From Diphasiastrum complanatum (taxonomy: Eukaryota; Streptophyta; Lycopodiopsida; Lycopodiales; Lycopodiaceae), in assembly GCA_029204225.1 (NCBI GenBank), contig CM055108.1, positions 17,453,779-17,517,778 of the forward strand: 64,000 nucleotides of DNA. Reading direction: 5' to 3'. The position numbers and the translations under genes are program-made. Positions 34,687 through 48,399 of this stretch are shown here, piece after piece; position 1 is the stretch's first letter, and each line of letters starts with the position of its first letter. A model generated the notes under the pieces. It saw only the letters and a list, made by a program, of their open reading frames with translations. It ran no database searches and was not told where the DNA came from.

Positions 34687-35449
34687 ACTTAGCTTCCCAG
34701 CCTTAAACAGGTAACATCCACCCAAGCAAGCCATCCAACTCAGCCGACAGGTTAGAGCCCGTTCCCCAAGAATTTAACCCATTCACGTTCATGCAAGGAA
34801 CACTCAGAACCAGAAGCCGCGACAGATATGGAAACTACCAATTACTGGACCAAATGGTCCTGACAGCATACCGCTGGCGCCACGGACCGAATGGTCCCTA
34901 CGGCATACCGCTGGCGTCCCGGGATACGACCCTCAGCTATGTGCCAAGTTAAAAATTTTGAAAGCGGCCTTACAACTGGCGCTTTTACCGAACACTGAGA
35001 CCCAGAAGGTAATCAGAGTCAGTTTGAGAAAAATCCCACTTTATTGATAACTCTGAGAAGGTTACATTTCAAATGTGTGACCGACCCTAGTCTCCGGGGC
35101 GCTAGCATGGCAAGGCGAGAGCCATGACAACATTCCAGCAAGGGAGGCTGAGACTTGGTTGGAGCTCGTCTTGAGTCGCAACCCGCACTCCCCTATAGTA
35201 TTGGTGTGATTCGGCACCCCCACTCATACCAAGCACTCTACCCAAGCTGGTACAGCACATTTTTCTCTCTCTAGGATTTTCTCTTTCTAGAAAGTCATTT
35301 TCTCTCTCTAGATTTTATTGATCCCCAGGCTTCCTTTAATCATGCCTAGATCGTGTGAGGTGATTGCACATCGATCTGAGCTCTCTGGACTCCGCTAGAA
35401 CCGATCAAAGATTTTCAGCCATAGGAACTTGGCGCCGGCTGGATTCTGG
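34687..35449 (+). repeat. probable gypsy 5' LTR region
   Basis: This is more GC-rich than its surroundings and precedes a TTGGCGCCGG primer-like site at about 35454, followed by a leader and gag in the plus direction. It holds no ORF. No partner LTR is in the window, so limits are approximate. Confidence 0.4.
34847..34920. repeat. 37-bp tandem duplication
   Basis: Two adjacent units share GGACC(A/G)AATGGTCC and GGCATACCGCTGGCG-type sequence, 34847-34883 and 34884-34920, with four or five differences. Each unit contains a GGACC...GGTCC inverted repeat. Confidence 0.85.
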
Positions 35450-35510
35450 TCACTGTGGCGCCGGGAGCAATAGGGGCACTGCTCCGGCGCCGATGGCGCC
35501 GGAAGTAAAG
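35450..35510 (+). promoter_or_regulatory. gypsy-type primer-binding region with four GGCGCC palindromes
   Basis: TTGGCGCCGGCTGG at about 35454 resembles the primer site of the other gypsy element (48382). Three more GGCGCC palindromes occur within the next 50 bp. The first is the likely functional site; the others may be decayed duplicates. Confidence 0.5.
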
Positions 35511-36060
35511 CTTGTAAAGGTAGCTTTACAACAGCAATGTTAGGCTCTGATTTCAGTCCGTTTTAAGTGTAGGTAGCTGTAGAATCTGTAGAACGTTCAT
35601 TGGTTTGTATGATGATTTGTGAATGAGCGTTCTTGGCCTGCATCCATGTAGAATGTAAGTGCGTTCAAGAGTGATGTCTCTGAGTTGTCCTCTGACAGGC
35701 AGGACATAAAAAAAATACTACAACAAAACTTTGTTCCTTCTACCTGGGTTGGCATCGTAAAATCAATCAAGAAACTATCTAACGATTGCCATGAAGCCTG
35801 ATAACAGGCAGAAATGATTCTGTAAGCAAGAAGCAGAAAAGTAAAAAATAGGTCCTATGGAGCAGGGGATCTGTCAACATTTGGCCCATTTCTCACATAA
35901 TGAAACGACATATGCTGCAAGACTATCTTTGATCGGACCCATGAACGCAATCTGAAATGTCTCTAGATCTGTTCATAGCTCAGAACGACCTGCACACACC
36001 ATTCCCATGCCCTGCATACATCCTTAGCTCCTTCTACATCATCCTCTACCCGTAGCTTAC
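35511..36060 (+). other. gypsy leader, non-coding
   Basis: No ORF and no clear repeat. It lies between the primer-like site and the tandem-repeat block, consistent with a long retroelement leader. Confidence 0.4.
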
Positions 36061-36830
36061 CCATCGTCTCCACCTCCCTCTGTCACCATCTCAGCCGAGC
36101 ACCCTGTCTCACGTCTCAACCGAACACCCTCTCTTCCATCTCAATCGAGCACCCTGTCTCACGTCTCAACCGAATACCCTCTCTTCTATCTCACCCGAGC
36201 CTCTCTCTCTTACCATCTTGACCGACGCAACGCAGGTGCATCAAAAAAAAAAAATTATCTCAACCAGAGCTCACGCTCACATTTCAACCGGAGTGCTCAG
36301 TTAAATCTCAACCGACACAGTGCATCCCATCTCAACCGAAGCCTTCCTTTGAAATCTCAACCGAAGCACTTCTTTGGAATCTCGACTGGAGCCTTCCTTT
36401 GAAATCTTGACCGAAGCACTTCTTTGAAATCTCGATCGAAGCGCTCATCGGAATCTCAGCCAAAGTGTTCGCTGGAATCTCAGTCGAAGTGTTCGCTCTT
36501 GACCGAAGCGTTCATTGGAATCTTAGCCGAAGTGTTCGCTAGAATCTCATCCGAAGTGTCCGTTGAAGTCTCAGCCGAAGTGCCTACTCAGATCTTGAAG
36601 CCGAAGTGCCGGCTCAAATCTCGACCAAAGCCAAAGTGCCCGTTCAGATCTCGACCGAAGCCGAAGTGATGTCGATTGGAGCTGAAGCGCCCACTCAAAT
36701 CTCAACCGGAGCCGAAGGAGCGATCAAATCTCGACCGGAGGGATTCAATCAGTTCTCAACAGAAGCAATCAGGCCAAAGCTCGACCGGAGCAAGTAACAC
36801 CCATCTCGACCGGACCATAACTTTTGATCA
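36061..36830 (+). repeat. degenerate tandem repeat in a gypsy leader (unit about 30 bp)
   Basis: Variants of ATCTCGACCGAAGC recur roughly every 30 bp, more than 20 times, with spacer variants such as CTTCTTTGAA and GTTCGCTGGA. Short open frames here only reflect the repeat. The block ends about 250 bp before the gag start at 37081. Confidence 0.85.
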
Positions 36831-37080
36831 ACACCTCTGATTGCCATTTCGACCGAACCACCATCTTCACAACACCTTCGAGACTGAAAAAAAAAAAGGC
36901 ATGAATACCAATTTTTTTTCAAAAAACAACACCCATACCAATAGAATGCTCTTTTCATACTGAGTTTTCCCTTGACTTCCTAAAAAAACCCAGAAAAAAT
37001 CGAAAAACACCAAAAACCCTAAAAAATCCAAAAACACCATAAACACATACCCAACACAAAAAAGACACAACAATACCCAA

Positions 37081-38450
37081 TGGCCGACAATACAGATCCT
37101 GACATCCTAGAAAACTATCCATACGAGATCAGGTCCCCTATCAGACATCATAGATTCTACCGAATGTGGTCCCAACCCTACGAGCCATCCACAAATCCAT
37201 TCGAAAGACAAGAACATGATAGAGCCAAGTCCTCGCGATCCAGAACCCATGTTCATGGTGTGGAAACATCCCATGCCAGAACCAACCTTAATGGAGTCTC
37301 TGCTGCCCACAATGCTCATCATGAGAGACGTACACCCAAACTAGATCTACCAAAGTTTGACGGTAGTTCGGACCCTCAAACAAAGATTTTTGCAAATCTT
37401 TGAGAATGCATGTGATGTATATGGCGAGACATCACCCGACGCCATGATTCAACTCTTCTCGATGACCATGATCGATCGAACACGAGAATGATTTTTTAAC
37501 CTTGATCGTGAAGATAAACGTGACTGGTCACTCTTGAAGATGCCTTTATCAAACACTTCAAGCCATTTTGCAAAATAGAAAGCCCTTTTGTCAAGCTAAG
37601 TAATATCAAAATGACAAAAGATGAACGAGTACGGGACTATATTGAGCGTTTCAAACATCTCAAAAGTCAAGTACAAGAACAGCCCTCTGAACATATGCAC
37701 ATCATCTGGTTCTTAGTCGGCCTTCCAAGATGGATTAGACGCGAGCTTAAATCCAGTGATGAATATGTGAGCCTAAAGATAGCTATGTCTGATGCCATCA
37801 AGGAAGAAGACGAAGGATCAGATATTGATAAATCTAGGGAAAGGCAAGCACCACATGCTCCTGACCATGCGTCGAAACCGATCGAGGTCACCCGATCGAG
37901 GACATCAACTTTGGAAATCACAGCTGGCGTTGCTTAATAAGCAACACCAACTTCAAATGGAGAAACTCACCAATGAGTTTCAAACTACCCTGAAGTCTAT
38001 CCAAAGCAGTATGCTTGGTCAGTCAAACCCTGCACAGGTACCTTATAGACAAAAAACAATATGCTGCCCACACTATCGGGCTATGCATCTTGTTCATGCT
38101 TGTCCTTCATATCGACCTATCCAAGCACATATAGTTCAACAAGATGAAGAACACCCATCACAATCTGGAAATGCCTTGCCTTATCATGAATATCCACCAG
38201 CAAGTCCAGAACCACTAGCCATACAAGATGGCTACACCATTGTACAAGGGCCACTGCACACCAGATGTTTCATCTGTGGTGAAACCAACCACTTCATGGG
38301 GGATTGTCCAGTTAAGACCCAGTACCATGCTGAGTGTCCCGAATGTATCTGAAAACACAGTTTCAAAGACTGTCCAAAACAACCAATTAAGATCCTACCT
38401 ACCCATCACGTCAGCTATGAATCACAATAGGATCTTCACGACAACAACAC
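37081..38450 (+). pseudogene. Ty3/gypsy gag, frameshifted
   Basis: Begins with MADNTDPDILENYPYEIRSP at an ATG at 37080-37082. The first frame breaks near 37375 after KLDLPKFDGSSDP, a motif typical of gypsy gag. Coding resumes at 37611 with DERVRDYIERFKHLKSQ and WFLVGLPRWIRREL, and again from about 37930 to 38352 with a CX2CX4HX4C knuckle (CFICGETNHFMGDC). A second Cys-rich piece, CPECI, then a stop and CPKQP, follows. Three frames are needed, so it is inactive. Protease and RT are absent downstream; the sequence passes into a rearranged gypsy integrase fragment near 38530. Confidence 0.82.
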
Positions 38451-38529
38451 AAGCACCATAACAACCAACAGTCAGATCGATCTAGATCAAAAGAAACTCT
38501 CTGGAGTGATGATAGTTGAATCCCCTCTT

Positions 38530-38664
38530 ATGAAGCCCAAAGAGATCCAAAAGTAACTTTGGCAACTGGTTCCACTTTGGATGAATGCTGCAGAAAGGCC
38601 TTGAGTGGAAGGGCCTCCATGTAGTTGAGGATCTGAATGTCAAAAATGTATGGTCTATTTTGAA
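38530..38664 (-). pseudogene. short gypsy pol fragment (RNase H-integrase linker)
   Basis: The minus strand reads TFLTFRSSTTWRPFHSRPF-like and WNQLPKLL segments, matching the fragments at 42370-42497 and 58180-58277. The match stops at about 38664 where unrelated sequence begins. Confidence 0.65.
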
Positions 38665-39806
38665 GAAACATTTTGTTTCCAATGCCAAAGCTTTGCTAGC
38701 TTTCAATTTTGAACCTTTGACAAAAGCCGACATGACACGACAAAACATGAAATCAGTCGTGCTCCTCAATAGCCAAGAAGATCAGCCAAGTACCATGGGG
38801 TACAGATATCTGATCTGATATCATGGCATCAACAAGAGTATTCTAGATCGTGGCTAATTTGCCACTCTTGTAATTCATGATTAGTTGTAGATGTTTAATT
38901 GCTCTAATCTAGAAGTTACATGACACAACTATATACTTTCTGTTTGATGCATAATAAAGTAAGTCTAATGCTAGTAAGCAAGACAAGAAACATGAAGAAA
39001 TTCAGAATACACGTCCGCTTGCGTGCGAGACAATTCTGCATAGGATCTATAGATCCACAAGTCCGCTAGTAAGTGAGACACGAATTCGTGAGAGAAATAT
39101 TTTTCTCACGCCAACGCACTGCGTGGATCTGCATGCAGTGCTTGAAGAATCAAAAAAATCAATAGATGATTTTGTAGCTGTTGTGCACATTATTAAGCTA
39201 GATGATTGTATGATCTTGAATGTAAATTTGTTTGCGGCTATTTGTGTGTCTGATTCACTTGCTCATTTAATTCCACACTTGAATGCTACAAAATTGTTAA
39301 CGTAGACCAACAGTGTCTGACTATTCTTTGAAGGATTGTAGGAGTGATACAGCTGGCAGTGACCAACGATCACATCTGAATTCCTGACGAACTGATCTTG
39401 TTTGCGAATCCTTTCGCTTTGTGCTTTGCTTTGCTTCACGATCACTTAGCTATAAGGGTAAATCAATTACAGAGCTCACCCAAGTTTCGTTTTGTTTCAT
39501 CATGTTTCGTCTCGTCTCGTTACAGAGTGATTGATCTTGTCACGAACTCTTTCGCTTCATTTCGTTTCGTGTTGTTTCGTGATCTGTGCTTCTAGCATGA
39601 ATCAATGTCAATGCAAGTTTCGCTTCATTTCGTTTTTGTTTAGAATTTGTCTCGTTTCGTTTGGTTGTGTTACTGAGCCTGCTTGATCCAACTTGAACAG
39701 AAATAATTCGAGTGTCATGAATCGTTCATGATTTAATTTCATCAGTTTGTCACCAGAGTCTTGGCTAGAATTTTGCATTTTTTGAGTGCATTATATTAGT
39801 CATCAT
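38665..39806. other. 1.1-kb insertion in the duplicated module, unrecognised
   Basis: This sequence interrupts the junction GGTCTATTT...TTATCTTTTGTTC, which is continuous at 42490 and 58277. It holds a CGTTTCGT-rich degenerate simple repeat (about 39415-39670) and a 60-codon open stretch (39123-39305) with no domain. I found no terminal repeats. Confidence 0.45.
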
Positions 39807-40153
39807 ATTTGTTATCTTTTGTTCTTTTTAAGATAGATATAAAGGATGTCTTTATCTCATTCTTGTTTACCTTTGATTGAGAAGTTTGGCGCATGAAAAT
39901 AGGAGATCAACCATAGGTTATGCCTTTAATATTGGAAAGGGTTATTTCTCATTGGGTACTAAGAAATAGAAGATGTCTCTCTCAACTACATAAATTGAGT
40001 ATATCCACCAAATGACAAAATTGACAAAAATGTAAAAAAAATTGCACTAGAAATGCGAAAAAAAAAATAGCGGAAAAAGTTTGAAATAAAGAATAATAAT
40101 CCACGGTGTGTATTTCAAATAAATGCATCCACTGGACACATTAACCGGAGTCT

Positions 40154-40155
<2 letters not shown>

Positions 40156-40205
<50 letters not shown>
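40156..40205. repeat. (TA)n microsatellite
   Basis: About 25 TA units. An interrupted homologous array lies at 42854-42914. Confidence 0.95.
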
Positions 40206-40208
<3 letters not shown>

Positions 40209-40641
40209 TGGAGTCTGGACGGAGAGATGAGATACACATCCTATTTGTTATGATTATTATTATTCACATTTGATCGATCAATGGAGAGAGAGAATTAGTA
40301 ATCATGAGTGTCCAATTTTTTCATCTACTCTCCATAATCTTCACTCTCCTTTCCATCTCTCTAGCACCCATCTCTCTCTCATACTACTCGCATGGCGGAA
40401 ATTAGCTGGAGAAGTAGCGCTCATGCATGAATATCAAGCTTAATCCATTAGTTGAGCCATATTCGATCAATCATATTCAGCCATTGGATTTTGCTTCTCG
40501 CAGGTCCTACCCTAATTACGTAGTCGGAGGAGAACTTCATCACCAGGTAGACTCATTGATCGATCTCTACAATATCATAAGAGTATGCCATATTTTTGCA
40601 AATGAGGTTTTACCATTGCTTCTGATTTTTTCATCAGTCTA

Positions 40642-40820
<179 letters not shown>

Positions 40821-41175
40821 TGGTTAGGACCGAATAGTTTGGGGAAGGTAATCACCAAAAGTCTCTCCAGTGGAATTCATCTTCCAGAATGCACTCATAA
40901 GATTGATGTATAATTTATAGCTCTTTCGTTAGCGCTATGCTAGAGTAGGGTGGAAGGAAAGGCACTAATTATTTTCTTTTGACATGCATTTAGAAAAAGT
41001 CCTCGATCATCTCGCTCTCTCCCATCCTCATCATGCTCCATGTAGCACTCATGGGTAATTGAGAGTCCAGCACTCCAGCACATGAATGACACTTGGGCCT
41101 CTCAAAAAAATGAAAAGAGAATTATGTGTACAAACTCACCTGATGGAGATTTTGAACGAGAGAAATGGATGAATC

Positions 41176-41313
<138 letters not shown>

Positions 41314-42496
41314 AAACTTAAACTAGTGTTTTCCTTCAAACTTAAAGGCAAGGTGATTGATACATGGGCAGGCGTTTAGACATGATCAATCTTTGTTGAA
41401 GCTGCCAACGATCTACAACTACGTAATGGATACCCGAGTGCATATTCCGCCCATTTGTGAACATATTAAAAAGAAAAATATGTTGTTGTTGCCCATCCGC
41501 GCTTCCATCGTGCCAGCCGTGGAACTTTAGCGATGTACCACAAAAAATTTAAAAAGTAGATTTGCTGTGATAGAGTTAAGAAAATGTGTACCCCTATCGC
41601 TGATAAGTTCTAGAAGACAGCCAAAACGAACAATAACATGTTCATAGAAAAATTCTGTGGTAGAACAAGCGTCAGCATTGCGAACAACTCTTGCTTCAAC
41701 CCATTTAGTACAATAGTTTGTAGCTATTATGATATAGTGAGATTGGGTGTGTCTAGCAGCGGGACTAATGGGTCCAACATAATCAATTTTATATTTCTGA
41801 AAAGCTTGATCAGTTGTGACAGGATGTAAAGGCATGTAGTTGGTCTTTTGAAATCGTTTGGTTCTTTGACAAACATCACAGGCCTTAGTGTAGGTGTGCG
41901 TATCTTTAAAGAGGGTTGGCCACCAAAATCCTGCCAACAGGATTTTCTTAGCAGTCATTTCGGAAGAAAAGTGAGCTCCTCCAAACCTTCATGAGTGAGG
42001 GATATAATAGAGTGTACTTTGCCTTCAATAAGACAATGTCGAATAATTCCATCTAACCCTTGCTTGTAAAGTTGGCCTGGGTCCTTTCCTTTCAAGTGTC
42101 TGGATGGTGATTTGAGAGGTTCGGGGATTGGTGTCGGATGCGATCTCATGAACTTCCCTAGGAGTGGTAAGGTCTCCAGGTGGTTGAATTTGAAGGGGTT
42201 TCTTCATCCTTTCTTTCATGGTATGGCCACGAGTTGTGGCTTCGCTGGACATGAGGTGTGCGGATGAGAAAGTGGTGGCACATCATGGAGGATTTCATCA
42301 TCGATTTGAAAATTTGTTTCCCCCTCACAGAGGTCCCATGGATAGTTTGGTCGTTTGACTCGGTATAGCTTGGTATCATGTTTTTCAACGGTAACTTCGG
42401 CAACTAGTTCCACTTTGGATGACTGTTGCGGAAAGGCCTTGAGTGGAAGGGCCTCCATGTAGTTGAGGATCTGAATGTCAGAAATGTATGGTCTAT

Positions 42497-44150
<1,654 letters not shown>

Positions 44151-44162
44151 TGACTGCGAAAT

Positions 44163-44172
44163 GCCACGTGGC
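44163..44172. promoter_or_regulatory. G-box palindrome upstream of the truncated double-Dof gene
   Basis: GCCACGTGGC, about 500 bp upstream of ATG 44674, identical to the site at 22836-22845. Confidence 0.5.
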
Positions 44173-44673
44173 CTTTTGAGATTGGATAAGATAAATCCAA
44201 GTGCTCATTAGAGTTCATGTGAAAAAAAGCCCCAATGGATCATGGGCCGGGCAGAAATCTCTCTGGAAATCCTTACCCGGCCCATTCCATAATACTACCG
44301 GAATGTTTTCAGAAAGACTGTTGGTGGAAGAGCGGCACGGAGCTACCTCTTATACTACTACATCCAATTAAAACTTGCAGCTTGCTGCAAACAGTACAGT
44401 ACTCGCTGAATGAATTGCACCCACACATGCAGCTGCACCTAAAGCTCGAATCGCAACTCTTCCGAAGGTAAACGCCTCGCCTGCATGAGCTGACCAAGTA
44501 CCAAAAACGATTTTCATCTTTCCTGTTAAGTACCAAAAACTTTGAAATTCCTGTAATACAATCAGAGCAGCAATCTGAAGGGAGAGATAGATCGAGAGGC
44601 AATCACAGAGGCTGTAATTTGACAGGAGGTGCCTGCATTCATATTTGCACAAGCAGCAGCAGCTACCTCAGAT

Positions 44674-45267
44674 ATGGATCTTTCTCTTTCCTTGAACTGT
44701 AATTATAAGCGAGCATTGGAAGGTGAAGAATTAGTCAAGTGCCCTCATTGTGAATCTCTTAATACAAAGTTTCGCTTTTTCAACAATCATAAAGAGAATC
44801 AACCGAGATATAAGTGCAAAGCTTGCGGCCTCACATTCACAAAGAATGGGAAGGTAAGAAAAAGGAGTAAGCTGCATGTGCATGAGCAAGAAGAGCAAGT
44901 GCTAGTCATGACTCAAAATATTGCACATGAAGAAACAACTGAATTTGAAGGATTATCTCCACCAAACACTTGGCAAAGAACATTGGAGTTGGACAAATTA
45001 GGAAGTAATTGCTTGCATTGTGGCTCCATGGATATCAAATTCCGCTATTTCAACAACAAAAAGCAAAGCCAAGCGAGATACCTATGCAGAAATTGTCATA
45101 AAACATTTACACGGGGTGGAAAATTAAGGAGCGGGACTACGAAGCTGGTTAATTCAGTGCAACCAAGCCCCCGTGATTATAACGTCAAATCCCCTATAAT
45201 TGAGGAAAATTTCGACAATATTGAAGCATCACCACCAACACTTGATCAATATTTAAAACTTCGTTGA
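44674..45267 (+). CDS. truncated double-Dof protein (197 residues)
   Basis: Inverted-repeat copy of the gene at 21381-22334. It shares 192 residues, including the EAR-like DLSLSL and both CX2CX21CX2C fingers, then joins out-of-gene sequence that adds YLKLR and a stop. The 125-residue acidic C-terminal region is lost. The two copies differ at two residues: Asp to Ala after C48-K (restoring the CKAC of canonical Dof domains) and Val to Glu before the second finger. The upstream region, G-box included, is intact. If transcribed it would make a DNA-binding, EAR-bearing protein without the acidic tail, a possible competitor of the long form. It may equally be a pseudogene. Confidence 0.7.
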   Translation: MDLSLSLNCNYKRALEGEELVKCPHCESLNTKFRFFNNHKENQPRYKCKACGLTFTKNGKVRKRSKLHVHEQEEQVLVMTQNIAHEETTEFEGLSPPNTWQRTLELDKLGSNCLHCGSMDIKFRYFNNKKQSQARYLCRNCHKTFTRGGKLRSGTTKLVNSVQPSPRDYNVKSPIIEENFDNIEASPPTLDQYLKLR

Positions 45268-47513
45268 AGACACTAATATGAAGCATCAGGGTCTTGAATA
45301 TTAGTGCACCTTGTTTTCTTACATATACTAATTATGGGTCATTATGTTTAATTAAATAAAACTTTTTAAATGTTACTTCTACACTTTTGTCACAAATCAC
45401 ATTACCACAATACAAGCAAAAACTACTTCAAGAAGTCTTTTTGCACTCCTCTCATCATACTTATGGTCTATTGCTCACCAAAAAAATGCCTATGGGACAA
45501 CGGATACCCTCATGCGACTACCTTTTTTGGGGTGCGCAGGCTTCCACACTGCCAACACTTGCCATGTAATGTAACCACAAAAAAGGACATGTATTGCATA
45601 TAATTCATTTTTGCCAATACAACTATAAGGGAGTATGTTTTGTCCTTGAGGGAGAATGTGGGAGATGTTGGAGTGTTTTAAGATACTATATTAGTATTGT
45701 GTTCTTTCTCCAACAATCTAAAGGTGTGAGTATGTAGGAAATGGTGGTTATAGTATTTTTTTCATTAATCTAGTACTACTCTTATCATTGTCTTCTATCT
45801 TTAGAAACATCAAAACAAGTTTAAACAATGAAATGATGAATGTAAATAAACAATAACCAAGACAAATGAGCTCATCCAGAACACTTTGACACTACTTCCA
45901 TCCCCTGGCACTAGTCTAACTATCCAAATATTAACATCAATCACTGAGCAGCCCTCTCCCATGTAAGTCTTCTCAAACTATTTCAAGCCTTAACACTAGT
46001 TGCTAGTACTACTTTAGTTCTAAAAAGCACACAATATAAAATGGTAGCCAAATGATGGGAGAACTGGTGGGTCCTCGAGATCTCCTTTCCTACAAGCACG
46101 TATTTTCATAGCAAATGTCAATGTGAGCAATAGCCGAGTATTAATATCTAGATTTTCAAGCAACCTTGAAAAGAAAAGAGCAATAAAGACACAATGGCTT
46201 GGACACAAGACTTTCTTGAAAATTAGCTTTAGAAATAGAAAAGCTAAAAATACACATAAAAATGTCTTTCCTTCTAGGGAGTTTGGACATTATGCGAGCA
46301 AAAAGTGTGGGTTTGGCAAGTATATTTTGTCAAAATCTATCAACTATGGTCAATGTCAAATTCAAATTTCAAAACATTGGCCCAACTCAACCTACCAAGC
46401 ATGAAAATCACATGTAATTCAAGTCAAGATGATACATAAGATTTTGACATGAGATCACAACATGACATTCATAACTTTTTTGGTCATTTATAGACAATAT
46501 GAACGCGGTTGTGAATGTCAAGTTTATTTTGCTCCTAGTTCTACTCGTTGGCGAATAAAGTTGATACACAAAAGAAAAAATTGAAATCATTTTATTTTGC
46601 TCCTAGTTCTACTCGTTGGCGAATAAAGTTGATACACAAAAGAAAAAATCTTTGTCACTTACGAGTTCTATTCATTAACAAGTAGATCTAGTAGAACCAA
46701 AAATGAAAAGAAAAATTCTTTTGACTTACTATCTTTGTTCACTAGTGAGAGTTAGTAAGGCAAAATAAATAGTTCAATTAAATTATTTTACAATGAATTT
46801 TTCAATCTTTTGAAAAGAAAATCAATATTCTATTTTGTTTTTCATAAAGTAAAATTCAAATCAAATAAACTCTACTCAAGTAGAGTTGGCGACTCTTTTT
46901 TTTTTTTTTGTCATTCGAAATTCTATAAACAACCCTTTGCTATATAAAGACCTAGAGGTTTGGTTGTCTTTATTAATAAATATTATGATTTTGGAGTTTG
47001 ATATTTGTACATTGAGTTCACATGTATTGAGTTCCATTTTATCTTAAGACTGTAAAAAAACAAGAATAAAAAACTCACAATACTTATAGACATCTATTCA
47101 CAATTTGTCGATCTTCCCTTATTGGGAAAGGAAGGAGATGATTTGTGATTGGAACACAGCACTTGAACTGAAAGTCCAATCAAGTTTAACTACTTGGATT
47201 AACTATTTTTAAGATTTTAAACTCAACTTTACAATTTCTTTAGTACTAAGCTATAAAATGGCCATTTAATTAAAGATTGCTTGTGCTTCTATGCTAATCA
47301 GCTACATTACTGTCAAGCTAGACTTATATTAAAAGAAAAGATAATCTTGGGCATACTCCTATTTATCTATACATATGGTTTACAAATCATTTTTGATGTT
47401 TACAATTTGGCCTATGTCCAAACTTAGCATTGTCTTAGAATCGACCACACTTAGTGCACTAGTAGCATTTATGTTGAGATTGGGGTAAGTGGTGGAGGAG
47501 AGAGGAGCATAAG
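45268..47513. other. downstream part of inverted-repeat arm 2, no clear gene
   Basis: A polypurine-like run (about 45648-45665) followed by TGTTGGAGTG resembles an LTR start, as in arm 1. Short open stretches (46123-46404 on plus) have no domain. The 67-bp tandem repeat recurs at about 46520-46650. Confidence 0.4.
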
Positions 47514-47890
47514 GGGAAGATGTAGACTGCACGGATCGTCCCCGGTGGTGGTAGATCAACAATGATCCTGATCTTTGATAGGTCTGTGGCGATCCCGTGT
47601 CTTGACACTATATGGCCGAGAATCAAGCCATGTGTAACCCAAAATTGACATTTTTTTGGATTCAAGGAGATTTGAAGATTGCGACATTTTGGTAGCACTT
47701 TCTCTAAATTGGATAAGTGTTCTGAGATTGGTCCATGCACACACAGATCGTCCAAGAAAATTTCCAGAAATTTTTGCAAAAATTCTTTGAATGCCGCCTG
47801 CATGACACTAACACATGAGCATGGAGTTGTTGCCCTTCCGATGGCATCCCCGCTGGAACTGCTGGTTGTTGTATTGCAATGAAGTTTAGC
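47514..47890 (-). pseudogene. Ty3/gypsy reverse transcriptase fragment
   Basis: The minus-strand frame contains MQAAFKEFLQKFLEIFLDDL, with the LDD core of the gypsy RT active site, then VHGPISEHLSNLEKVL, LNPKKCQFWV, GLILGHIVSRHGIA and DLSKIRIIVDLPPP. All are hallmark RT thumb-region motifs. It is truncated on both sides, by the inverted-repeat boundary at 47513 and the gypsy LTR at 47892. Confidence 0.9.
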
Positions 47891-47891
47891 A

Positions 47892-48116
47892 TGTGCACTG
47901 ATATTGAAATAAAATATTTTTAACTTAGCTTTTGCAAGTTCCTAAGTTAAGAAACACAACTTGCACCAAAGAAACACAAAGTGATTCGGACGGTCAAGAT
48001 TGTGATCTTGATGGAACTTCAGTAGCCAATGGGTGATGAGGAGGTTCCACTCTCACTCTTATAAAAAGAGACCATTTTCTTTGTATTTTCATCATTCGAA
48101 GGTTAATATAACTCTA

Positions 48117-48161
<45 letters not shown>

Positions 48162-48381
48162 TGCTTTCTCTCTTTCCCTCCCTCATAATCTCTCTTCCTC
48201 TCTCTCCATGGTAATGTGAGTGTGAGATATGTTTAGTTTTTAGAATGCAGTTTTATGATCGGATCTTAAAATAGTTGGTGAAAGGCAACATTTCCAAGGC
48301 TCCTAGTTGGACCGATCCCACTTCCCATACTACACATGACCGAGAAAGAGATGGAAAACCCATCTTTTTCTTGGCTTAACA
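47892..48381 (+). repeat. 5' LTR of the gypsy element
   Basis: 490 bp, TGTGCACTG...GGCTTAACA. It has a TATA box in CTCTTATAAAAAGAG at about 48058 and a (CT)19 array at 48121-48158 in the transcribed part. It matches 54084-54549, which has a longer CT array but lacks about 65 bp near the 3' end. Confidence 0.9.
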
Positions 48382-48399
48382 TTGGCGCCATCGTTGGAG
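48382..48399 (+). promoter_or_regulatory. gypsy primer-binding site
   Basis: TTGGCGCCATCGTTGGAG immediately follows the LTR terminal CA. TGGCGCC-type sites are typical of plant Ty3/gypsy elements. Confidence 0.85.
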
